Shown: piece after piece, positions 55,317-64,000 of the stretch
How positions within the stretch are numbered: the stretch's first letter is position 1
How the letters are laid out: each line of letters opens with the position of its first letter
Origin: Siderastrea siderea
Taxonomy: Eukaryota; Cnidaria; Anthozoa; Scleractinia; Rhizangiidae
Direction of reading: 5' to 3'
NCBI GenBank assembly: GCA_964030785.1
Contig: OZ034970.1
Location: 18,932,134 to 18,996,133 of the forward strand
DNA length: 64,000 bases
Position numbers and translations under genes: made by a program
The notes under the pieces: generated by a model
What the model saw: only the letters and a program-made list of their open reading frames with translations
Told to the model about the DNA's origin: nothing
Database searches by the model: none

Positions 55317-58300
55317 CTACAACGCCCTTCGAGGCAAAATCAGAAGTGTGCAGGATGTTGAAAGGACTTGAAAGCTGGTCCCGATGAACACACCCGTAAT
55401 CACTTGGATGAAAGGCTCTGTATAAGGCAAAAGGAACACGACTTTGTTTGGATTCAGTCCCTTCAACACTAGAAACAAACACTCGAAAACAAACATGCCC
55501 ATATCTTCCTTAATTGCATACAGGGTAGAAATCCCCACTTTGATGCCACGAAAGTTCAGCTAAGTCTCAAACACACTCTTGGTGCAGAAGAAGTGCAGCA
55601 TTTAAAGGACAGGCGAAACTGTTAAATGGAAATGGAGGAGATTAGCGCATACAGTGTATAAGGACCCACTATGTTATTAATACCCAACGAGTTCAAAGAC
55701 AGGCCGAATTGTTAAGACCAGTGATAATAAGAGCATACGAGTTCTAAACCCTATGATGTTAGGGCACAAACAATGTTTTCGTTTATCTTGAGATTGTTCA
55801 GTTACACGGTATCCACTCATTTCGCTAGTCTTCACTGATTTACCGTTACTTTTCACGCTAATATACTCTCCTTAGGTGAATTAAGGAACTGGTCTCGGGA
55901 AATTCGTAGAAGGTGGGGAGGCTGCTTCAAAGAGGATAAAGCCTTTTTACTTAAAACTTTGTAGGCCTGATCCTCTTTATAAAAGTTTATCAGTTTCATT
56001 TTGAATAAGGGATTTTTCCTAGTCACGTGACTTGCCACACCATTTTTTGCTATTTATTTTGATTCGAATTTACACCATTCAAAGTGATTTGATTTAATTT
56101 TTAAAAAATTGCTATTTATGACTATAAGTAAGGTTTTTGGAGATTTACTGTTTTCTGTAAACTGTTACTTTTTCATTTTAGAGAGAGACTGGGGAGAGAA
56201 GAAAACATTGAATTATTACAAAGAAATAAAATTTGTTAAAACTTCCCGATAAAATTGACATGTTTAGCATTCAACTAAATACAATAAAAGAAAAATTGAG
56301 AACTTAAGGGTTTGTATTTAAGTGTTTGTGTAAGTGATGTAATTCTAAAATTAAAAATTTCGCATAATTATGGGCGTGGCTGGTCATGTGACTTCAAAAA
56401 GTGCAATTTCAGCACCAAAAATAGTTCCTTTCATCCGTGCAGAGTTATAATCAATGATAAGGGGAGTGTGAAGGAAAACGAAAAAAATAAGGGTAAAAGC
56501 CAGATATCAGTCAGGAGCCATTCCTTAATTCGCACGAGTCGCTCTACAGACGAGGTCGGCTGAAAAATAATTGCACCTTTTTCTGTGCACCTCTTCAATT
56601 CGTGTGAAAAGCACCTTGATCTAACATATTTTTGCATACGACACTACGAAAATAACTTGAAGCATAATGACTGGTAATAAGCGTGATACTGTTGAATTAT
56701 TATATTATAGACTAGACTACGAACTCTAAGCTTGCATAAGTTCAGTTAACATTTACTTCAGTTGAGTTGAGCAATTGCAAGTTTTATGCATGGTCGTATT
56801 TAGACTGTCGGATCAGCCAGGAAATCGAAAGCTAACAGGGTCTTGGGGAATACCACACTTGCCGCGTCTTGCCTAATCCTAGTTACGGCCCTGCTTTAAT
56901 GTTTATTATCAGCATCATTCCATTTTAGATATTAGAGAATTTTTGCATCTGAACGGCTCGAAGGCACGCAGTGCGAGTCTGTGAGGTATATATTTTTTTC
57001 CAAGTCATGTCGATAAGTACTGAGAGTAATGAAATATTTTCATTTCAGCAATCCATTTCCTCATCAAGCCTTATTTTCAACTTGTTTTCTCATGATGTTT
57101 TACGTTGTTTACAATGAGATCATGTTTATAATAGCCTCATACTCAGAACCACTTGTATTGTTTCTAAACCTCGTACTCGTACCAGATGCAAAAATTCTTT
57201 ACACTTTTTAATGTCTGACATTCTGTAATGAACCAAAAATGCATGAGGTTGATAAGATGTACTTTAATCAGAGTTTGTTGAGAGTGAAATGTTTTGCAAT
57301 GCGCTTAATCATGTCGTGTTTAAAAGCACGATGGTTAATTATTTGAGAGTTAATTTCACCGCCTTAGGTCAATAACAATTCATTGCAATGGGGCGAAATC
57401 AATCGAACGTTCGGTCTCCGTTTTGTTTTAAACAGCTGAGCATGTTTTGCAGGAAGCATTCTAAAGAAAGTGCATTTTAGTGTAAAAGTAATGACTAACC
57501 TCTGGTTGCTTGGTCCTTTTTTGTCTCCTTAATCGGCAGAAATAGACAGATTTAACCCCAAACCTTAGGAAACAGGTGAGAGAATGGGGAGAGACAGTTC
57601 TCAGACTCCTCACAGTCAGTGTAACCGAAAGGGGTAGAATGCTACCCTATGCTGCGGTACTACCGGGTAGTTTTCCTGCCTCATCCCCTGGGACATTTTT
57701 CCCTGGGTTATTGAGAAGTAGCAGAATTTCTTGGAAATGAAGTTGACAGTTCTTTTCTTATCTTTCTATATATCTGTTTCTTTGTACGTGTGTTAGTTTG
57801 TTTTACTTTGTATGCCTTTACTCTTGTTTGGTTTTTTTCGTAGTTATTTTTTTGTAAAAACTGCAAAATTTTGGGTGGGTCATAGGATAGGCCTTAGGGT
57901 GGGCCATGGCCTAGCCCAGGTTTTGTATACACCTATTTAAAACTGCCTACTTGCTTATAACACAGTGAGATGTATCATCCTTTTATCTTTGTTTTGGTAA
58001 TAACAATAGGTTAGGAAGGAAGTTAGTTTTTAACGGTCTAAATCTCTTTCCACATCCAAATAACTAACAAGAACAGCAATAATAATAGCTGTGTAAAGTC
58101 TCATCACTACCAGTTGTAATTACATCTACAACTACTTTAATGAATTAGCATACTCACGTATATAGTTTGTTACATAATTATTCATGAGGGCAAGCTGCTA
58201 AATTCTTTATCACATACTCACCACACTACAAGCTGTATGAGCATTTCAACATTAGCCATGTCAAAAATCAAGAAGCGCCGCATTGTTGCTGGATGGATGC

Positions 58301-58380
58301 AGCGCTTAGGGAGTGTTCGTTATTTATCATTTGGAGGGGGGGGGGGGGGTCGGCTAAATCATTGGGGGGCCAGGAAAGTT
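55317..58380. other. Noncoding AT-rich region
   Basis: No convincing ORF, RNA gene or transposon end. A poly-G run lies at about 58336-58350. The first part may continue the MULE remnant split by the Ngaro element, but I cannot recognise it. Confidence 0.45.
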
Positions 58381-58742
58381 TGAGGTGCTTCCTTGAGGAG
58401 GTCATTAGAATTTCAAGATAGTTAGTGGAGGAGGTCATGAAAGTTTTCTCATGTCGTGTGGGCCCAAATGCTATAACGGCTATTTCATCTGGAACTTCAT
58501 TGAAATACCATCAAACAGCCCTTTCATATCAAGCAGAATGACCATGGGTCAAATCCTAGATATCAAACTTATAATAACAACAACAATAATAACAATAATT
58601 TTAATAATAATAATAATGTATGAATATTAATATATTAAATTCAAATACTTGAACTGCGGATAAAGATAGAATTATGTGTAGATCATCGCAATGAAGGTGT
58701 TTCAACCTAAGCGATTTGAAAGAAGAAACCTGAAAAAATTCA

Positions 58743-58815
58743 GGCTTGAACGGGAATCGAACCCATGAGCTCTACGACACCGGTGCCGCGCTCTAACCTA
58801 CTGAGCTATCAAGCC
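58743..58815 (-). tRNA. tRNA-like SINE head, copy 1
   Basis: 73 nt with GGCTTGA/TCAAGCC acceptor stem, A box TAGCTCAGTAGG and B box GGTTCGATTCC. The anticodon arm does not pair well (CGGCA versus CGTAG), so it is a pseudogene or SINE head. Confidence 0.75.
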
Positions 58816-58991
58816 AACTGGGAGCTGGTCAATTAAGAGTTCGTATTTATCCCGTAGATGGAGAATAAATGAATATTAATATATGAAATTCATATATTTG
58901 AACTGCGGATAAAGATAGAATTATATGTAGATCATCGCAGTGAAGGTGTTTCAACCTAAGCGGTTGAAAAGAAGAAACCTGAAAAAATTCA

Positions 58992-59064
58992 GTCTTGAAC
59001 GGGAATCGAACCCATGACCTCTGCGACACCGGTGCAGCACCCTAACCAACTGAGCTATCAAGCC
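58992..59064 (-). tRNA. tRNA-like SINE head, copy 2
   Basis: 73 nt, with a substitution in the acceptor stem (GTCTTGA on the plus strand) and a changed anticodon stem. The B box GGTTCGATTCC is kept. The head is degenerate. Confidence 0.7.
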
Positions 59065-59449
59065 AACTGGGAGCTGGTCAATTGAGAGTTCGTATATATC
59101 CCGTAGGAGGTCATTAGAATTTCAAGATAGTTAGTTGGAGAGGTCATGAAAGTTTTCTCATGTCATGTAGACCCAAATGCTATAACGGCTATTTTATCTG
59201 GAACTTCATTGAAATATCATCAAACAGCCTTTTCATATCAAGCAGAATGACCATGGGTCAAATCCTAGATATCAGACTTAAAATAACAACAACAACAATA
59301 ATAAAAATAATATTAACAATAATGATGTATGAATATTAATATATGAAATTCATATATTTGAACTGCGGATAAAGATAGAATTGTGTAGATCATCGCAGTG
59401 AAGGTGTTTCAATCTAAGCGGTTGAAAGGATAAAACCTGAAAAAATTCA

Positions 59450-59522
59450 TGCTTGAACGGGAATCGAACCCATGACCTCTGCGACACCGGTGCAGCGTTC
59501 TAACCAACTGAGCTATCAAGCC
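59450..59522 (-). tRNA. tRNA-like SINE head, copy 3
   Basis: 73 nt. A box TAGCTCAGTTGG and B box GGTTCGATTCC are intact and the first acceptor pair is mutated. The anticodon loop reads CCGGTGT with C where U33 is expected, so it is not a functional tRNA-Thr(GGT). Confidence 0.7.
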
Positions 59523-59895
59523 AACTGGGAGCTGGTCAATTGAGAGTTCGTATCTATCCCGTAGGAGGTCATTAGAATTTCAAGATAGTTAGTGGGAGAG
59601 GTCATGAAAGTTTTCTCATGTCGTGGAGAAAACGGCTATTTTATCTGGAACTTCATTGAAATACCATCAAACAGCCCTTTCATATCAAGCAGAATGACCA
59701 TGGGTCAAATCCTAGATATCAAACTTATAATAACAACAACAATAATAACAATAGTTTTAATAATAATAATGTATGAATATTAATATATGAAATTCATATA
59801 TTTGAACTGCGGATAAAGATAGGATTATGTGTAGATCATCGCAGTGAAGGTGTTTCAACCAAAGCAGTTGAAAAGAACAAACCTGAAAAAATTCA

Positions 59896-59968
59896 GGCTT
59901 GAACGGGAATCGAACCCATGATCTCTGCGACACCGGTGCAGCGCTCTAACCAACTGAGCTATCAAGCC
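59896..59968 (-). tRNA. tRNA-like SINE head, copy 4
   Basis: 73 nt with perfect acceptor stem and intact A and B boxes. Forms one arm of the large palindrome with copy 5. Confidence 0.75.
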
Positions 59969-60192
59969 AACTGGGAGCTGACAATTGAGAGTTCGTATTT
60001 ATCCCGTAGATGGAGAATGAATGAAGATTAACATATGAAATTCATATATTTGAACTGCGGATATTGATAGAATTATTCGCAGTTCAATTCTATCTTTATC
60101 CGCAGTTCAAATATATGAATTTTATATATTAATATTCATTCATTCTCCATCTACGGGGTAAATACGAACTCTCAATTGACCAGCTCCCAGTT

Positions 60193-60265
60193 GGCTTGAT
60201 AGCTCAGTTGGTTAGAGCGCTGCACCGGTGTCGCAGAGGTCATGGGTTCGATTCTTGTTCAAGCC
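60193..60265 (+). tRNA. tRNA-like SINE head, copy 5
   Basis: 73 nt on the plus strand: GGCTTGATAGCTCAGTTGG start, anticodon arm CTGCA-CCGGTGT-CGCAG with an A/C mismatch, T arm slightly changed (GATTCTTGT). A and B boxes are present. Confidence 0.75.
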
Positions 60266-60340
60266 TGAATTTTTTCAGGTTTCTTCTTTTCAACCGCTTA
60301 GGTTGAAACACCTTCACTGCGATGATCTACACATAATTCA

Positions 60341-62190
60341 ATAATAATGTATTTTACAACACTTGAGCATTTGAAGGCTGGAATCAAAGGTGAAGACCTA
60401 CTCTACCCAGACACACTGTCACATGGATGTGCCTATGAGCTGTAGAAACACTAACTTGGCTGTCTCAAAAGTTTGAGCTTTCTAGATTTCATTTTCCTTG
60501 GAGGTTGAAGCCTGCTGTTTATAGCCGGGTAAATCTGGAAACTTGTGTACTCAATACTAGCAAACTAGCAAACAAACTAACTAGCTTTGTAAACAAATAC
60601 ACAAAGAAAGAAACAAATTTTTTACATAAGCATAACTAAAGGAACAAATAATAACTAAAGCAGTGAATTCCTACCAGTACTGAACTGACTGAATGGGTCA
60701 AGCATTTGTTCAAAGCATAGGTCTATCAAAGAGACCCTCTTTAATATCAATGGAAAACCAAATATTTTGGTGGAGTTTAATTTTTTCACAATTCCAATTT
60801 CTTCTAATCATTATGTCACTTGGTGAAAAAGTCAAACACGGAAAACATATTTGGGTTGACCTTGAGAAGGTGTTCCTTCAGCTCATAGGCACATTCATAT
60901 GACAGTGCGTCTTTGTCAATGACTCTAGACAGGCCTTTTTTAAGTTGTTTGCAGAGCCAATCAGTAATCCATACTTCTTCAAAAAGGAAGAGCTAGTAAA
61001 ATATGTGGCAGCAAGTGAAGCATCAAAGGCATATCTACCAGGTTCGGCCTATATATGCAAGATATTTACATTCATGAAAACTCACTACTTTACATTGAGC
61101 TTTACATAGGATACCTCAAAGACTTGCGCAAGACAGATGGGATGGAGGCATGTGAAAGTTGTCAAGCATCACCTTGGAAGGGTCCAAGAATGGAACGCAT
61201 TCCTAGACCATATCCAGACCACTCAAAACTCCCAGCATTACATTACAAGGCTGTTTGGGAAAACCCTAAAAAACTGCTAAAATAACGGGCTTTTTTACTT
61301 GAACAAGAAGCAAGAGCAAAACTCTTTGTTTCCTCAGCGGTCCGCTTGTTACATTGATTCTTCTCGTCAATAATTCTCATTTATAAGTATCGTTGACTTC
61401 GTTTATGACCCACAGAGAGACACCTTCCAAGACAAACACATCTGTAGTTCTTTATTACTCAAGCTCAGAAGGAATTCATATTGAACAGTGACAAGAAATG
61501 CACAAAATCAGACCTGAAACTGAAGTATTATAGTGGTTCCAGCTCATAATTCTTCAGTTTCAAGACAAACTACTGCTCATTTGCTCAAAAATTTTGCTAT
61601 AAATACAATAATTAAAGCAATACAATGTTTCGATATCGCTGACATCAGTATCAAGACTGAAATAGTGATAAAGTGAAAAAATTGTCAACAATAAGAATAT
61701 CGAAATAAATGTAAAGAAGATCCTCGCAGTTATTAACGCAACATATGTAGCGAATAACGCGAATCTGAATCCGTAAGCCTGCGTAAGCTCATGAATCAGT
61801 TCGGTCCTAACAATAAATTTCGCACGGATCTAGTGATAGCACGACGGCAAAATCGTTGTTGTTGGTAGCAATCAGTGTTTGTTGAGTGGTAGTTTTGTTT
61901 TCCCATCCCTTCCATGCTCAAGATATTTCAGAGACCACTCGTCCAGTTGACTTGTGCACTTCATTTTTATACTGGCTCTTACCTGTGCGCCCTGTCACAA
62001 ACAAAATAGATGTCACCCAACTCTAATAGCGAGCACGTAGTTTGTCCTGATAAATATTTTCAAACAGTCTGCTTTTTTTCCAAGTTGAGAGTTATCCGTT
62101 TTTCGAAGTGACAATAAACTGGCATTCATAGTTAATTAAACAGAGTTCTTTAAATACTTCACTAGAAGTGATCGAGACTTCGAGGATTCA
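60341..62190. other. Region with unassigned coding-like fragments, otherwise noncoding
   Basis: Plus-strand frames at 60693-60902 and 61055-61285 are open but match nothing I recognise. The minus strand at 60915-60814 reads DALSYECAYELKEHLLKVNP, and the related CACTGTCACATGGATGTGCC occurs in opposite orientation at 60411-60442. Could be a decayed gene or transposon. No function is proposed. 61290-62190 shows nothing. Confidence 0.35.
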
Positions 62191-62604
62191 TACTGTACAC
62201 TGCCGCTTACAAGGGCTTATACAACTTCGTAAGGGGTCTTTGGTGGGCTTATAAAGGGAGGGGCTTATATCCGGGGGTGCTTATAAGCGGAATAAAAAAA
62301 AACGTTTCGAAATGAGCCACAGCAGTGTTGATCGAAATGCGTTATTAATCTTCCAGTTTTTAATTAACCTTTGAAACGTCATAATAAATCAAATTCATTT
62401 CAATTTTAACAACAAAATCAAAACTGTAACAACTCGAACGTAACCGGAACGTAACAAAACAGAGGCTCAGAGTTCATCTTCGCAATGTTCGATGAGAGTG
62501 CTTAACATTAAGGAAACAAGGAAAACTAGAGGGAGGCTTATATCCGGGATGGCCTATAACCGGATGTTTAAGCGGGGGGAGCTTATAAGCGGCAGTTTAC
62601 GGTA
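62191..62604. mobile_element. MITE, 414 bp, TA-flanked, about 23-bp inverted termini
   Basis: Left end TACTGTACACTGCCGCTTAC and right end (reversed) TACCGTAAACTGCCGCTTAT. Subterminal GGGCTTATAT and CTTATAAGCGG words occur repeatedly. The TA at both ends suggests a Tc1/mariner-type relative (inference). Confidence 0.8.
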
Positions 62605-63079
62605 TGTTATGTTAAAAATCGTGTCAGAAAGGAAAAGCTTCAATGGCCAATCTTGACAAGTCACATTTTGCACTACTAGTACATTTTCATATTTCTTCTG
62701 TGACTGGTTCGTGCATGACAAATGTGCATGTGAGCACGCTTTTCCAGAAAACGTCATCGCTTCTGCACGCATTGCATGTCTATGATTACGTCATGGAGCA
62801 AAGTATCACAAAAATAAAGAGACAAATAGAAAATAAAGCCAGAGACGATGCGTGTGCTGACATAGGGTGAGCTCTGCTGCGTACGCTCGTCCAAAAATGC
62901 CAGATGCCAACTGGCCATCTCAGGATGGCCACATAATTCCCTTTCTGGCCCTGTTGGCTGCTTTCAATCGATAAAGGCCTGTTCTCACAACGTATTTTCC
63001 AGCCATAATCATGTGACCAATGATGTCATTATAGAATGTTTGATATGAGAGGTATTTTGTAGCAGCTTTAAATTTACTT
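62605..63079. other. Spacer between two MITEs
   Basis: Short open frames only; nothing recognised. Confidence 0.4.
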
Positions 63080-63233
63080 CTGGGGTGAGATTCACGAAGC
63101 CCTCCTAAGTTAAGATGCATCCTAATTGTTGCTTTTGACAATAGCCTATTGTTATTCCAGCAACAGGCTATTGTTAAGAAACAATACTTAAGATACATCT
63201 TAACTTAGGAGGGCTATCGTGAATCCAGCCCCT
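63080..63233. mobile_element. Palindromic MITE, about 154 bp
   Basis: Left arm GGGGTGAGATTCACGAAGCC then CTCCTAAGTTAAGATGCATC; right arm reversed GGGGCTGGATTCACGATAGC then CTCCTAAGTTAAGATGTATC. An inner inverted repeat (AATAGCCTATTGTT / AACAGGCTATTGTT) makes it almost fully fold-back. No ORF. Confidence 0.85.
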
Positions 63234-64000
63234 GGAGTAACATCATCATTAAGCCAAAACTGCCAAAGTTATTTGGAAATATTGAAAATTTTTCAGTTGC
63301 AAAGGATTCTGGAAAGGTTCTGGAAAGGTTGTCTTAAAATTATTATTTATTATTACTATTTGTAGTGCTTGCTGTTGTACAGAAAGTAAATAGAGGTAAG
63401 TACAAAGTTCAGTGAGTCCATTAAGCATACTACGGAGTATTGTTACGAATGATTTCCCATACAAAATCAATTTTGTACCGTCCGATAAATGTATCCTCTG
63501 TGACCGAGAAACGGAGACGACTACACCTCTGTTTTTGAGCTGTCCCACAACACTGAAAAGGTTTTACAAATAGCTTTATTCTTTCAGACTTCAACCCGAT
63601 GGGGCTGTTTAGGGTGTCATCTTAAACAGCAGTTGGTCTGGTCTTTTCGTTAGCAAGACATTATACTATAAATTGGGCGGAGTACTCTCTTCCATGTCTG
63701 TTTTTAAGAGTAAACTGAACTCTGTTATTTAAATCGAACAAAACGTAGCTAAGAAAAATAATAGTCTGACCGCCTCTTTCAAAAAATGGGAGCGTTTTCT
63801 TTCTCAGCTTAGCCTTCCTGCACCCCCACCCCCTCCCCCCCTTTGAGTTTGGTCTGACCTGTTAGGTCTCTAACCCTAACAATTGCTAAGTTTCTAAAAT
63901 CAGGATTTTCTATTTTCGCCTTACCATCCATCCCTCCCCATTTAGACTAATTGTGTGTATTCCGTTTTAATTGTTATAGGTTTTATTTTTGCCTCCATCA
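63234..64000. other. Noncoding right edge
   Basis: Contains a C-rich run near 63822-63840. Nothing else recognised. A minus-strand ORF at 63249-63548 has no family features. Confidence 0.4.

Larger units (their letters stand above)
59870..60310. repeat. Large palindrome formed by inverted SINE copies 4 and 5
   Basis: Reading inward from both sides: tRNA head, CTGGGAGCT, ATCCCGTAGATGGAGAATGA, CATATATTTGAACTGCGGAT. The centre near 60076 has GATAGAATT ... AATTCTATC. Arms are about 200 bp. Confidence 0.85.
58381..60340. repeat. tRNA-derived SINE cluster, tandem units plus one inverted copy
   Basis: Four minus-strand and one plus-strand tRNA-like heads, each followed by the same body (TGAATTTTTTCAGGTTTCTT, AACCGCTTAGGTTGAAACAC, CACTGCGATGATCTACACAT, TATCTTTATCCGCAGTTCAA). 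The basic unit is about 250 bp (copy 1 to copy 2). A second module (GGTCATTAGAATTTCAAGAT ... AATAATAATGTATGAATATT) is added in three places (about 58395, 59103, 59563), giving units of about 450 bp. Confidence 0.85.

Noticed and set aside
55282..55538. Minus-strand ORFs right of the Ngaro element as a gene
   Set aside because: They overlap the terminal repeat, share no family features and are not continuous with the MULE frame.
59896..60265. Functional tRNA-Thr(GGT) genes
   Set aside because: Position 33 is C, the anticodon stem has a mismatch, and the copies sit in a larger repeated unit, so they are SINE heads.

Overview
The window is eukaryotic, repeat-dominated and AT-rich DNA with no clear host gene. 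The repeat types found are split-direct-repeat tyrosine-recombinase retrotransposons, a Penelope-like element with a GIY-YIG domain, a MULE with a SWIM finger, tRNA-derived SINEs, MITEs and a large intron-containing DNA transposon. Together they suggest a marine invertebrate, most likely a cnidarian such as a stony coral. That assignment is inference from protein-family resemblance, not a search result.

The left two thirds (1-43390) is one old satellite array with a monomer of about 132-135 bp and several diverged monomer types. Four insertions interrupt it: a head-to-head Penelope-like dimer (1714-3223) flanked by a 13-bp target duplication; a large block (about 4866-18465) holding a transposon of about 11.1 kb; a noncoding block (about 21356-23794); and a decayed tyrosine-recombinase retrotransposon (24411-28242). 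About 22 kb of satellite remains.

The most interesting object is the transposon at about 6237-17365. It has inverted repeats of about 1 kb and arrays of a 24-bp near-palindromic iteron beside them. It carries one minus-strand gene that I reconstruct as 7 exons (15704 down to 8328) with GT-AG junctions and matching phases. The gene would encode 1169 residues: Cys-rich modules, candidate acidic catalytic residues, a zinc finger and a SAP-like C-terminus. I cannot place it in a named transposase superfamily.

From 43391 the satellite stops. After about 2.9 kb of noncoding DNA comes a broken MULE-type transposase (46318-48911). An almost complete Ngaro-type retrotransposon on the minus strand (48902-55316) cuts into its end. 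This element has textbook A1-ORFs-B1-A2-B2 ends, gag and pol in the same frame separated only by a UGA, and a recombinase split by a 1.2-kb MITE with TTAA target duplication. A 59-bp inverted-repeat insertion with an 11-bp direct repeat sits in only one of its two A repeats.

The right end (55317-64000) is noncoding apart from a cluster of five tRNA-like SINE copies (58743-60265), the last two forming a large palindrome, and two MITEs (62191-62604 and 63080-63233).
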